Assembly (NCBI GenBank): GCA_001655205.1
Contig: LPNZ01009279.1
Coordinates: 1-25,682 of the forward strand
From: Lenisia limosa
Lineage: Eukaryota; Breviatea
Direction of reading: 5' to 3'
Length of the DNA: 25,682 nt
The notes below the pieces were generated by a model that did no database searches, had not been told where the DNA came from, and saw only the letters and a list, made by a program, of their open reading frames with translations. Shown here one piece after another: positions 9,501 to 20,516 of the stretch. Each line of letters starts with the position of its first letter. Position 1 is the stretch's first letter. The translations under genes and the position numbers were made by a program.

Positions 9501-12500
9501 TCCGGGGATAAGTGTGTAAAAGACGAGAAGTATTCAGGAATAAGCATGTTCTGCTGTGCTTACGCTACAATGAGTCTTTGAAGTAAAATGAAACACGAGT
9601 GGCTGATATTGGCCCAAATACTCTCAAGAAGCAAGTCAGCGGGATGTCACAGAAGTTGCGGAGAGTACACGCAGACGAAATTGTGATCTTTGGGGTGAGT
9701 AAGAGCAGCAATGGGCCAATAATAAGCACCCCCTGCGAACGGTCTTGCCACCGGCCTGCGTGCGCGTTGTAGCGCAAATGACGTAAGGCTGAGGGCGGCG
9801 GTGGTCTCGAATGTGGTACACCTATCAAAGAAATGAGATTTCTTCTGGAGTTCTCGGTACAACTGGCAAAGTCCACTATTCGCTAACTTCTGTTCCAATT
9901 TTGCTGCAGTCCACAAAATGACGGCCTGCAAATCCTTGAACTTCAAAGTACACGCGCGAGGGGTTCGAGCTTGCGGCTACACAGTTTTAGGGACAAGATA
10001 AAGGTCATTTCAAGAATAAAAGTTTGGTCGAATCAGAGGCAATCAAGACGTACCAGCCTTGATCGGGTCAAATGGTGACGTGTTTGTTGATGAGAACCGA
10101 GAGGGACGCACACCAGCAAGGAGATCAAACGACGCTTGCTCCTCTGATGAGTGAACAGAAAAAGACACGGTAGGTGGTAGATGTGAGTCGTCATCAAAAA
10201 CCATCCAACCATGCTGTATGAGAGTGGAGGATGATGGTGCCACTATCTTCACTGGAAGGCCAAGCTGAAAGGTTATCATTGACACTGCGTTGGTCTGACA
10301 AAGGGGGGACCAAGCCCACATGGTTGAAGAAGACAAATGGAGCTGTGTTACGTCTGTGGTGTACCAGGGGGTCCTTCAACTGCTTCACCACCCGGGCTGT
10401 AAACTGAACTGTAAGAAGGCACGAACACCAACAAACCAATAGACTGTCGTCAAGAATGTCCTTAGTGATAGTGAGCTCCAACGGCTGGTTACACACAACA
10501 GACACTGCAGACTGAATTCGCGCTGGTTCGTCACAAGATCAATAATCTCTCCCATTAGTTGCCCCATCATACGAGGTATGGACACAACGCTCTTAGCCTT
10601 GAGAGTGGCCACTGAATGAGTCGGCTCCATCACCGGAACCCAGGCGGCCGTGAAGGCACTGAACATCTCCGCGCTACTGTCTATGGACGTTTCGGCCTTG
10701 AGGTTGCTGGACAACGACCCGTGTGCGTATGCAGTTATGTGTGAGGTTGTCTAAATGGTCAGAAATAAACAGCCCAACGAGATACCCACTCTGATGACTG
10801 GCCGTGGTAAGCATTGGGTTTCATCTTCAATCAGAACCGAAAGGTGATCCGCAGTGAAGGACAGCTAAATGGTGACATTGAGCAATTTGAAGGACCGCCC
10901 GAACCTCAAAGTTGGTATCACAAATAAGGGCCGACTGGGCAATTGAGTCGATCAAAAGATCACGCGACACTAAAAATTAGTCAAGGACTGGAATAGCTCA
11001 CATTCGTCGACGTCGTCAGCAGTGACAAAAGCTGGTGGTGGTGATATCGCCTCCACTAAGGTGTAACAATAAAAAAAGATGATGTGATACAGTCACGTAA
11101 ATACAGCCCCCAATAATCGCTCACATTTGAATCCGAGCCGCCGCATGTAGCTGGTCCGGCGTGGCCATCCCCTCATTGTGATAGCGGTAGCCGAAGAGAT
11201 GAGCAAGGCGTCAGAGGTGGAGAGAATGAAGACAACAGCACCTGGGGCCACTGAAGCTCTGGAAAATTAGTTGGTTGTCCCTTCATCTCAACACGCACTT
11301 CAGAGTGGGCGCGAGTCTGCGGTCCCATGAAGCCGCCATCATTGCCAGCACATCGACAGTCTCCAATATGGCCGCGGAAGTGATCTCGTCAGAGAGACGG
11401 CGATCGGTCCAGGCGGCTGCGGGGGGGGGGGGANNNNNNNNNNNNNNNNNNNNNNNNNNNNNNNNNNNNNNNNNNNNNNNNNNNNNNNNNNNNNNNNNNN
11501 NNNNNNNNNNAGGCGGACAATCTAAGAGCGCCTACATAGGTCCTTTAGGCATTGGTCAACATGAAACTCCGGTTTGGGACCCAATCGGCTGTTGATTGTC
11601 CAAGTCATGTGGGCCGCCTTGAGCACTTGTTGGGCCCTCTGCAGGGTTAGCAGGCTCTTATTGTAAAGGAGAATTGTAACGCCTCCAACTGATCCTTCGT
11701 CTTCATCAACAAGAAGGACTATCTGCGGCTCCCTCACAATTATGATTGCCTGAATTGTCAAAATAGATCGGGTCACAAGTCCAAAAGAGAACAAAGGAAT
11801 GGCAGTCTCCACCTCAAACCGTCAGGTGATCCAAAGTGGTAAACCATTGAGACTACAAATGTTAGGGAGCTAACGGGGGAAATCGCCCTATTGATGTACA
11901 AGGATTTCAGGAAACAGTCACCTTACATGTTGCCAACCTTTGCGAACAATTCATGAGGTAGACAGTCCGGGTGGAGTGTGGGTACAATTGGCGATGGTGT
12001 TGCGATCACAGCTGAAACGTTAAAGTCCGAAGTCAATGAAGGACTTGTCAAATGAAGTAACATAAACCCCACAAACGGTTGAGAAGAGGGTCATGTTCAT
12101 CGTCAATAGGGAATAGAAGGGGACTGCTGCTACTAAAATGTGAGGATAGCACGGACGGCGATACCTTGGCACTGGTTTAAGCGGGGCTAGGAACGAGATT
12201 TCCAAAATTGCGGCAGCGAGGGACGGAGATAGTCTTATTTGCGGCTTATTCACGCCACAGGTTACGGCGATGCCCTTCAAACGTCAAACAAAACCATGTG
12301 AGTGACAGGGCTAACCTTGTTGTTCTCCGGTTGGAACGCCTGGGCGGTCTCAGTACTTGGTGTGCAAGACAGCAGGATAGAAGGGTCATTACTACCTGAC
12401 CTCACGTCCTCAATGACAACGTCGCTGCAGAGTCAGCTTCAACATTCCAAAAGTCACGCCACTCACCCGACACCAGCGCGACAGTAAATCTTGCCCTTCG

Positions 12501-15500
12501 AGTCCACAACCATGTGACACAATGCGTTCTCTACCCGCGCTTCAATAATGGCCTATACTGTCAGAAGCAAACGATCATATGAGAGTTCAAACTTGTTTCT
12601 GGGCAAAAGTGCCGCCAGCTTCAAGAACAGCCTTGTTGAGACCTCGCACAACATTTCGGTCAACAACACCGCCATTTTTGGACAGCGCAAAACAGTGTGA
12701 CGTGTCAACAACACAAACGGTGCCGCTGACGGCCACTCCTCGGAATCGGATATTAGCAAGAGATGACGTGTCAATCTTCATTTTTGGCAGTTCTGCAGTG
12801 TCAAGAATAGACACAGACTCGACAGAAGCTAGGTCGGAATCTGTCCTCGTGAAAGTAGTGACAACAGGGAGGAAGCTGCCAACAACGCAGTCACGCAGCA
12901 TGCTCAGGATGACGTGGTCCAAAGCAATGGAGCCCCACATGACTTCAGAAGAGATATCAAGACATGTCGGAACCATTTCGGAAACGGAACCGAACACTTC
13001 CGAGGACGCGGCCGTGTTGTCTCTGTTGACTTCAAACCATGCACTGAAGGGGGTGCTGGCAAGTGATGGGATGGATGTGCACTGAATGGTTATTATACTC
13101 CGGAACAAAAAGCTACATTCACTTTGTTTTTAAGAATTTTGAGGATAACACAAGGCCAAATCGTTTACCTTGTATTGGCCTAGTACCTCTGACAAACCTT
13201 GGCAACTTGCTTCTGAAGGTGTCTCAGAGGCCAAGAGATTTTCGACGATAAACTCGGACCCTGAAGAGTGAGGACTGAGTCTCCAATCAAATCCACAATG
13301 ATGCAGACAAAGCCTACCAAAGGTCCGCACGTGCGCTCAAGTCTGTCAGATACGGCAAGGTAACTGTTACAGCTACAGTCTTCAGGAACAACAACCGCAT
13401 CCAGAGAGGAGCGACTAGCTTCCAAAGTCAAATGCTCCGTTTCCTATTGAGTCACTCGCTGCATCATTCAAGGGCTAACGAAGCGAAATGATTCTGAAAC
13501 TCCAACCCATTCGCCCATGTTGCAGAACCCAGAGTTGAGAGACACGGAGCCAAGGGTGAATGCCAAGCCAACAGCCGCGCCCGGGCTTGTCGGCATGTAC
13601 ACTGTTTGCTGGTTTATTGTAACCTGGGAAGTAACCAATTAGGAGCAGAGAAACACTGCATTCGAGCTCTTGACTATTTCCACCCAGACCTGGATTGAAT
13701 GGCGATCATTTGGAGTGACATAGAGTAGTCCCGTTGATGCTGCTGCTAGAACTTCCTCGTAAGTCTCCATCAGTAGTTTCTGAGGGGAGGGAGTGATGCT
13801 TTTGATTTCATTACGGTCTAAAAAAGAGGCTACAAACACTGTATTCATCGTGTATGTCAGAGCATTGCAGAGTCGCACCTTGACATCAGCACATCTTGAG
13901 TAAAATGCGGCAACGTGTCTCAGCCACTGCACGCGGACTTCCGAAGACGATGACGGCAAGTTCAGCACCAGGACGGTGGCAGGATCAGACTGGTCGCTTG
14001 CTAAAGAGTCAAGACGTCGTGATGATCCCCACCTTGCTTNNNNNNNNNNNNNNNNNNNNNNNNNNNNNNNNNNNNNNNNNNNNNNNNNNNNNNNNNNNNN
14101 NNNNNNNNNNNNNNNNNNNNNNNNNNNNNNNNNNNNNNNNNNNNNNNNNNNNNNNNNNNNNNNNNNNNNNNNNNNNNNNNNNNNNNNNNNNNNNNNNNNN
14201 NNNNNNNNNNNNNNNNNNNNNNNNNNNNNNNNNNNNNNNNNNNNNNNNNNNNNNNNNNNNNNNNNNNNNNNNNNNNNNNNNNNNNNNNNNNNNNNGTTTT
14301 GGCCGGTAGGGGGACAAGGCTGGGTTATCTAAAGAATGAAATCAACCGTACTGAACTGGCTACCTTGGGAAGAAATTAGATCTAAAATCTGCGCCTGGTG
14401 GAGTGTACAGTCCAAATCGAACTGTGTAACAGACTGCTTTTGCATGTAATCTAAAAGTTAGTTTGGAAGAAAAAGTGCTTTAATCAATGTTAATAAATGT
14501 CACGCTCCTACCCGTCTTCCCCGTCTCCAGCACTGATATTGGCTTTCCCTTCTCATACGCCACCAGCAGCAACGTTGAAGCCATCATATCGACCTGCGAC
14601 ACTGCGGCTGATGGGTCGATGGGTGACGAGTAGAAGTTGTTAATGGATACAAAGTCCGACAGGAAGAGCGCGATGGCTGGGTCCGGCTTTTCCTACAGTG
14701 TCAATTCCGCCTTATTGAGTGCAGCAGTCATACCCTGGAAGTTTGGAATGCAGGGTTTTCCAGCAGGCAAAATGTGAAGTAGGGAACCTGAAGGGTTGGT
14801 ATAGATCCGATTCAATGGAAAGCGTCAGGGGGGTATGAAATAGTAACCAAAGCCCACTCACCTTGATTGCCACTTGCTGGCCTAATAGGAGACCTTCGTC
14901 ATCGAGGTCAATTTCAGCCTATACTCGTCAATAGAACAACCACGAAATACAAGAACAATATGAAAAGTGTGCTCCGCTTGAAAGATAGAGATAATACCGC
15001 GAGTCATACTTGGTCATCTTGGATATTGAGAGAAAGGTGCTGGTAGAACGCCAAAAAAGCCGCCAATTGAACAGTGGAGCACGTGAAATGGAGGCCGTGT
15101 TTCTACACCATTAGAATCTAAAGAAGTCTTCAACGTAACAATTACAAATTGGCTCAGCGAAATCTCTTCAACTCCACACCTCCTTGCCCTCTTTGAGACT
15201 CTGCGCATCTGCAGTGTCGGTGGGGGTACTGTGTCCCTCAGAAAACTCGTGATGCAGATCACAGGAAGTCAGCTCAATGATGGTGTTCGGCTTTAGAGGT
15301 AAATAGCGTACTTATGCTGACATGTGTGCACCCAACAAACCTCATTTGCAGAAGTTGACCCAATATGTTGTTTCATCTGAAAAAAATAAGATTGTTTGAT
15401 GAAGTTGAGTCATCGAGAAAAAAAACCAACATACAAAGGATTGTAGCGTGACGGGTTGAAGACAGTAACTCGCATTTGCTGCCTAAACAAATGAGTTATC

Positions 15501-17566
15501 AGAGTCATGGGTTGAGTAAGATGATTCAAAATGCTGCAACAAGAGTTTTTCATCATCCAAAACAACAAAATATCTATGTATGTTGCAGGTATTTCTGTAT
15601 TTTGCACCATAATAGACTCACTCGCATGTCCATGCTGGCAATAAACTCGTCATCAGCAGTGTGGACGCAATCCAATGAAACTGTATCCGTGTCCACGTAG
15701 AGGGATAGTGCTGAAAGTTGACCAGCCTACACTATCAGAGGTTGCTAAATCTTACTGTTGCAAGTATTCTATTCTTATCATATCGATACACTATATCGTG
15801 AAATACTATCATATGATAGCTACTATATAATTATGTGTTATTCAATGCTCTTCAAAAGTTGCATTTCCTTCGATTTCAAACAGAAGAGATAAACAGCCTT
15901 TATGTCTACCAATCCTACTTTGAAGTGCACATCCTCCTGCACGCGACACTTCGTAATTGGCACCCCGTTCGAGTCAGAAGCGCTGAAGTCCAAACGGTCA
16001 AACCTAAAGCCGACAGCCGACACCGTCTGTTGAGGTCACGAAACACCAGGGAAAAAAAAAAAAAAAAAAGNNNNNNNNNNNNNNNNNNNNNNNNNNNNNN
16101 NNNNNNNNNNNNNNNNNNNNNNNNNNNNNNNNNNNNTGAGACCCACATCATTGTCGGCATCATAGCTCTCATATCGGATGTGAACATTTAGAAACTCAAG
16201 CTGAAATGTCTGAAAAGAATGGCATGAAGAACAAACCGAAAGATTATTGAATATCTTATCCATTCGATTCTCGTCTTCCTCCTCCTTCTCCTTTTTTGAT
16301 TTCTCTTTCTTCTTTGGTTCAGCTGGCGCTGTTTTCTGGGAAGTCAGGGGATGGAAGCCCATGTTCAGTAACCTAGTAAACATACCTCCTTTGGGGGTGG
16401 TGGAGGGGGCCTTCTCTTCTACAATAATAAAGGTGACGGGTAGTTCCTATCAAATGCATATTTCAAAATGAAAAGTAGCGTATTGAGACTGCTACGATTT
16501 ACTGATAGTAAATAGCTCCATGCAAGCTACATGTGTCTCACAAACTTTTTTATCTGGGGTAGAGGCTAGCCCAGGAAGATCAGATGTTGATGACACTGAC
16601 AAGATTAATACTAAAAATACAAGCCATAATCACATTGCATATACAATTGGACTTAGTCTCAGTGCATTTAGAGTGCCCACCTTCGGCGCCGCCGGCAGTA
16701 GGATCGAGTCCCTCACCAGTCCATCCTTCAGCCTTTCCTTCTTCAATAGACTTGGACCGTTGTGGAAGGTCCTACTATCGTGAGGCGTGTTGTCATCAAT
16801 TGTAAGAATCTGACTGTGGTGAAGAAACAGTATAGTGTCCCATATCCACTTGTGCTTTGACAATATTATGGCCCATGGATTTAAAGAAAGAAGATAACAT
16901 CACAGTACGTCAAAGTGTATCAAACCTATCGTTGATATGATGATCTATGAAATGAAAGTTTGATACCCATGAAAAGTTGTATGATGCAACCAAATCAAGT
17001 GACCTTCCCACCGGAGCAATAACGAGGTACACACCATCAATGACAATGTGGATGGGTGTGGTGGTGGTGTCGGACATTTTACGTTCTTTGACTTCAATAG
17101 TTCCGAGAAGCCCTGGAGGTATTGGATATGGCTTGGATCAAGTTTCACACATTAAGGCGAAAACAATCCGTTTTACCAGTACGACATTGTGACGCAACCA
17201 AAAAGTAGTAGATTCATTATATTCCCATACAAAAATCTATAATGTTGATCCAGTAGAGAAAATACAAATAAAAAGGCAGCAAAAAGAAGCCTATGACCTT
17301 TGTACCGGAACCATAACAATGCCTCAACTACCTTTTCGGACATCATATGGAAGGTTTTTCTTTTTCAGGAAATCTCTCTGTAATGCTACATTTTTAGCTC
17401 CAACTTTAGCTTGGAGGCCTGGGAGAGGATAAGGGGGGACTGTGCAGGAAAACAGCGTCAAACCTCGGCGGTTATATATGAAATCGGCGATTCCTCCCTC
17501 TTGAACATAGTCAGCAAGAAGGTTTTCAAGCTTCCGCTTCGCTTTATCGCGGATAAAGTCAAACAT
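3576..17566 (-). CDS. VPS13: VPS13-family bridge-like lipid-transfer protein
   Basis: Very large intron-rich gene. VPS13 proteins are rod-shaped bridges that carry bulk glycerolipid between membranes at contact sites. The family is identified by conserved landmarks lying in the canonical order on one strand: chorein N-terminus from ATG 17566; NVHIRYE near 16190-16160; LSLYVDTDTV near 15700; a W-P-EP block (AAWVPVMEP) near 10640; LELTITKDILDD near 10470; NTAPFVFFNHLGLPVKI across an intron near 10350-10260 (entry to the SHR-BD/VAB region); PPYRLRNFTSDSIWF near 6900; SELAYFSLDRI near 5870; LNAQRLQIESPDNPDTPI near 5760; CHVALQPLQV near 5530; LSVSPISILLSNT near 4720. Exons resolved exactly at the N-terminus are 17566-17464, 17418-17332, 17112-17012, 16418-16386, 16335-16237 and 16209 into the gap at 16136. 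Six N-gaps interrupt the gene and hide some exons. The stop at 3576 belongs to the last long minus-strand frame, whose membership is likely but not proven. Confidence 0.9.
4299..4370. repeat. Two-copy tandem duplication of about 36 bp
   Basis: CAGTGTGTGTGTGAG, then T/C TAGTGATATC, then TTAG or CTAGG and TCC, occurs twice head to tail (starts at 4299 and 4335). It lies in a part of the VPS13 gene where no minus-strand exon is evident, so it is probably intronic. Confidence 0.8.
4964..4973. other. Assembly gap (10 N) after G13
   Basis: The N run directly follows 13 G. It is an assembly break inside the VPS13 gene, not biology. Confidence 0.95.
5319..5467. other. Assembly gap (149 N) after A17
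   Basis: The N run follows a long A run. It cuts a VPS13 exon: the frame reading RGRVVVFPKCHVALQPL on the minus strand runs directly into it. Confidence 0.95.
6109..6201. other. Assembly gap (93 N) after a C12 run
   Basis: The N run follows a poly-C stretch ending in one A. It lies within the VPS13 gene, between the SHR-BD region and the C-terminal blocks. Confidence 0.95.
6690..10350 (-). other. VPS13: VPS13 SHR-BD / VAB adaptor-binding region
   Basis: This region begins with NTAPFVFFNH joined by a 56-nt intron to LGLPVKIVAP, the typical AP-W-N-TGLPL entry. Further pieces are GDFTITPEGLNYTA (about 9050), NLFWCYAGTKTGSKP and then TSKPFPVIGSEE (about 8580-8400; compare the family's W-SKPFSL motif), ATKIVTVTPLYTMING (about 7720-7670; compare R-I-I-PRY-I-N) and HPPYRLRNFTSDSIWFHQAG (about 6920-6860; compare PYRIEN-S). 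In yeast this region recruits organelle adaptors through repeated modules. I did not count the modules here. Confidence 0.75.
11434..11510. other. Assembly gap (77 N) after a G12 run
   Basis: The N run follows poly-G and one A, within the central VPS13 region. Confidence 0.95.
14040..14295. other. Assembly gap (256 N)
   Basis: Longest gap in the window and the only one without an obvious flanking homopolymer. It lies inside the VPS13 gene, between the exon reading LNLPSSSSEVRVQW and the one ending VLETGK, so coding sequence may be missing. Confidence 0.95.
15775..15840. repeat. AT palindromic intron sequence in VPS13
   Basis: Overlapping TATCATATCGATA, ATACTATATCGTG and ATCATATGATAGC units, similar to the block in the LamG intron. 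It lies between the exons reading VGFRFDRLDF (upstream) and LSLYVDTDTV (downstream), so it is intronic. Confidence 0.75.
16071..16136. other. Assembly gap (66 N) next to A18
   Basis: The N run follows a poly-A stretch ending in G. It hides VPS13 coding sequence directly after NVHIRYES...DNDVGL. Confidence 0.95.
16210..16236 (-). other. VPS13: 27-nt GT-AG intron in VPS13, divisible by three
   Basis: On the minus strand it runs GTTTGTTC...TTTTCAG between codons for NNLS and TFQLEF. Its length is a multiple of three and it holds no stop, so the frame stays open with or without splicing. Removing it restores the family spacing before the NVHIRYE strand, and the polypyrimidine-rich end followed by CAG looks like a genuine acceptor. 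Confidence 0.75.
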
Positions 17567-17858
17567 TTAAATATATACAAAACACTTTACCTCTTATTTT
17601 TGCCCTACATATGCTTGCTTTAAACATTTAAGATTACCAACCCGCACTCTATTAAAAAAAAACCCTGCCTCATTTTCGGTTTTATTAATTCTGGGGGATG
17701 AACCAGATAATTCGTGACACTTGTGACATGGGGAGAGAGAAAAGNNNNNNNNNNNNNNNNNNNNNNNNNNNNNNNNNNNNNNNNNNNNNNNNNNNNNNNN
17801 NNNNNNAAAAAAAAAAAAAGGCAAAGCACAGATAGATTGATGACAAAATTGACATGAT
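17567..17858. promoter_or_regulatory. Divergent spacer between VPS13 and the M23 peptidase gene
   Basis: About 290 bp, including a 62-N gap, separate the two start codons, so both promoters should lie here. AT-rich stretches sit just upstream of the VPS13 ATG (TTGTATATATTTAA on the minus strand). No definite TATA box or other element could be assigned. Confidence 0.4.
17745..17806. other. Assembly gap (62 N) before A13
   Basis: The N run is bordered by GAGAGAAAAG on the left and poly-A on the right. It lies in the spacer between VPS13 and the M23 gene. Confidence 0.95.
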
Positions 17859-20082
17859 ATGATGTTGTTTCTGTTCATGTTCCAATTGGTGATATGTAGG
17901 CCAACATTTGTGACCGATTCTGATGCATCTATTTGTACAATATCAGAGTAATGGAATTTATGATTTGCTTAACTCCCCCTCCCCCCCCTCCACCATCCAA
18001 TTAGTTGATACTGTAGGTACTGCACTGGCTGCTGTCTGGCCTTTACCAGGAGTGGTGAGGGGGTTGAGTGGTTTTAATTCCATTACGATGTAGCATTTGC
18101 CTTTATCTAATGTTGCCTGTAGCCAAATGCCCAGTCAAGTCCCTATGGACCCCGTCTGAAGATTAGTGAAGATTCAAGGTAATACCATCTTGTTTGGTGT
18201 TTTGTACTGAGGGTTTTTTTTACTTCCTCATTGATGGTGCTTAATGAATTTCCTTTTCTCATCGCCTCCCTTCAGATACGATTTTCACAGAGGTATCGAC
18301 ATCCCATGCCCAAACAACACCGTGTTGGTCAGCCCTTTAGCTGGTACTGTTGTACTGCTGCTTTCTTCACTAAACTCTTAAGGAGCTGTCAAAAAAGCAG
18401 GTCTCTACCCTGGGGTATATTTTGATCGAGTTGTTACAGTTCGTGGGTGTTTTAATAATCATCAGGGATGATAGTGGAGGGAGGGGGCTGTTGAGGAGGG
18501 AGAGAAAGTTTCAAAGAATTAAAGCAGTCTTTCCAATCTTTGATACCACTGCTCCATGCATCAACAATGAGTTTGAAAATACGCCTTTATTCATCCAGTG
18601 AATTATAATCTTTTGACAATCACATATGGAGACTATCCCCATTATTCGGGTATTGATTGTTCAGGTTAAGAACGTGACTAGCGATGGCGAGTCAATTTAC
18701 CTTGTGTTTCTTCACTTGACTTCCAATTCCGTAAATGAAGGCGATATCATTGGGGAAGGTGACGTTATTGGAGCCTCAGGTGAGCAAGTGTAAGCAACTT
18801 ATTCCAAAGGAATCAGTGTTTCTGGCTTCGAACACCTTCATTTTGAAACAAGGTCTTCAGAGTATCAAAAAGACTCCTTCAACCCCTGGAACATTTTGCC
18901 ACATCTATCATCCAATGTCAAGCCATCTGGCTCTTTCGGTTTGCAACATCCTAGGCTTCCAAAAGTCCGGTGAAATATCGATTATTATTGGGATATATAT
19001 AATATATACTATATATACATGTAGATCTTGTGTAATCTCAGAATTGTTTTGAATCAAACCGTTTCTTTATTTGTAATTACCTAGTAATTACTGAACGGTC
19101 AAACCCTGGCCACTTTCAGATTGAGGTGAGACATGAAATGAAAGAGTTTCGTTGATTGAATAACGTTGATTGTGTATATCTATTACTTTGTAGGTGTCAC
19201 TGAAGACTCCAGGAAAGCATTTAGTAATAAACGGCTTTGAAATCCTTGGACTACAGGTTGGTTTATATTGGTTGACCAAATTCCTTCTTTTTCTTGCCTG
19301 TTTATATAGCTCCTTATGGACTACCTATAAATGCTCACCAAGACAGGGAGGTGAAACAGTGGTTTCGACTGGGCTGGACTGGTTTGTTGGGGAATGGCTT
19401 CTAAATGCAAAATTCGGGGAGCAGTGTGTTCAGCAGATCTAATTTGCTACTAATTCTGCTCATGTTTCCTTTTCACATTTGATATCGAGGTACAAAGCGA
19501 ACCAGCACAATGACGGGGAGCCAATTCTAATGGATGACCCTCTCTGGCCCCCTTCTCGAGCATCATGGCGGTGAGATTGCTATTGGCTGAGTTACTCATA
19601 TCAACAGGAAAAACAGTCACTCCTTCACCATTAGGCCAGAAAAATACTCATCTTCCGACTGGTCTGATAATTCTTTCTGTGTTGTGAAGGTTAGTCAAAT
19701 TTCTGCTTTTTCATTGTAACGCTCAATTATTCAGATTACTCTGGATGTTGAAGTCTCCTTAACAAATGGTGATTTGAACTTGAATGGCCAAGTTCTCACT
19801 TCAGAGTATGGATTAGAAAAGGGGGGCAGGCATCAATATCATCATATGAAAAAAGTACATATTTGCATATGATATACTATATAATATGATATATTATATC
19901 ATGCATATCATATTATACATTAAAATTATATACTCATAGACGATAACATTATTGCAATATTCGCTTACCACTACAGCGGTATTGAGACCTTTAGCAAGAC
20001 GTTAGAAATTGAACCTGCAGAAGGTTCAGTATCATTTGTCACTGCTGGGCTTGCTGTCTTGTTTCTTGTTTTTATGTTGTAG
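17859..20082 (+). CDS. Secreted or surface M23 (LytM/lysostaphin-type) zinc metallopeptidase
   Basis: The proposed start MMLFLFMFQLVI (17859-17895) joins in phase across a 109-nt intron to FDTVGTALAAVWPLPGV (18005-18054), giving a signal-peptide-like N-terminus. Next exons: SSPYGPRLKISEDS (18135-18178), then YDFHRGIDIPCPNNT and VLVSPLAGTVV (from 18276), then VKNVTSDGESIYLVFLHL and VNEGDIIGEGDVIGASG (ending 18779). A 30-nt intron follows, then ISVSGFEHLHFETRS (from 18810). These are the complete M23 motifs: SPYGPR, HxxxD (first zinc His and Asp), the SPL-GTV strand, the H-L active-site strand, G-VIG-SG and HxH. The family cleaves glycine-containing or peptidoglycan peptides. Later exons include VSLKTPGKHLVINGFEIL, DDPLWPPSRASW, FTIRPEKYSSSDWS and ITLDVEVSLTNGDLNLNGQ. 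The protein ends in a hydrophobic tail, SVSFVTAGLAVLFLVFML, with nothing after it, which suggests a GPI signal or tail anchor. Some mid-gene exon joins are uncertain. Confidence 0.85.
19845..19945. repeat. AT palindromic intron sequence in the M23 gene
   Basis: A string of ATATGATATACTATATAATATG and similar units before an acceptor at CACTACAG (about 19975). It belongs to the last intron of the M23 gene and resembles the blocks at 1975-2225 and 15775-15840. A smaller copy lies near 18990-19022 in another intron of the same gene. Confidence 0.75.
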
Positions 20083-20516
20083 TATTTATTATCATCATTA
20101 TCATAACAAGGCCAGTGTTCTGCGTCATAAAACCTTGAACAGTGTCCATTTTATCAACAGTAAAATGAGGTTATCATGAGGTCATATTGACGGCACTAAT
20201 TGTAGAATATTTGGGATTACTAACTGTTGTATGCTGGGAGGCAGTGTACACAGAGATGGCAAATGATTGGATGTGTTAGGCTAGATACAACCTTGTTTCA
20301 TTCTAATCTCTATAATATATCATGGAAGCGGTGAAATAGCATTTGTTATCAAAATGGATTACCAGTATTCATGTCAATATTTGCTGCCCTTGTTCGAATC
20401 AGAGTGAATAATATGATGGTGAAACAATAAAACAAAACGGAAACATAACCCACAGGAAAATGAACCACAATAGATCTCAAAAAAACAGCTATCACTCAAA
20501 ATCAGGTATGACCCTC
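20083..20516. other. Convergent intergenic region
   Basis: This lies between the stop of the M23 gene (plus) and the stop of the membrane-protein gene (minus), so both 3' untranslated regions and polyadenylation sites should be here. An AATAAA occurs near 20426. No further coding exon or RNA gene was seen. Confidence 0.5.

Larger units (their letters stand above)
10590..15300 (-). other. VPS13: VPS13 central beta-groove region
   Basis: Exon pieces of the long lipid-conducting groove. Readable segments include QLAAFLAFYQHLSLNIQDDQ (about 15090-15030), AEIDLDDEGLLLGQQVAIK (about 14920-14862), PDPAIALFLSDFVSINNFYS followed by LLLVAYEKGKPISVLETGK (about 14690-14515), LNLPSSSSEVRVQWLRHVAA (from 13965), a long frame at 13105-12590, and PQIRLSPSLAAAILEIS (about 12245-12195). 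The alternating strand-turn pattern fits VPS13, but individual exons are poorly conserved here and were placed mainly by strand, phase and position. The gaps at 11434-11510 and 14040-14295 remove sequence. Confidence 0.65.
15620..17566 (-). other. VPS13: VPS13 N-terminal chorein region
   Basis: Exon 1 reads MFDFIRDKAKRKLENLLADY and continues YVQEGGIADFIYNRR. A 45-nt intron then joins in phase to GLQAKVGAKNVALQ and LPYDVRKG, matching the family's lipid-entry cap (L-DYV ... G-L-L-NV-L ... LPF-VK-G). The next exon gives GLLGTIEVKERKM and PIHIVIDGVYLVIAP, the usual G-LG-L-IPW ... PV-I-IE-IYL-V-P strand pair. A low-complexity linker follows: KRRPPPPPPKE and then a Lys/Glu-rich stretch (KKKEKSKKEKEEED). 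After it come MDKIFNNLS and TFQLEFLNVHIRYES, then VGFRFDRLDFSASDSNG and LSALSLYVDTDTV. The homopolymer-flanked gap at 16071-16136 hides the residues after HIRYES. Confidence 0.9.

Noticed and set aside
12579-13085. Plus-strand open frame of 168 codons
   Set aside because: It lies exactly opposite a minus-strand VPS13 frame of the same length and has no domain pattern, so it is treated as an antisense shadow.
14009-14332. Frames across the 14040-14295 gap
   Set aside because: They consist almost entirely of unknown bases, so nothing is supported.
18656-18670. 15-nt GT-AG segment (GTATTGATTGTTCAG) in the M23 gene
   Set aside because: It is in frame and stop-free, shorter than any other intron seen, and reads naturally as coding sequence, so it is kept as exon.
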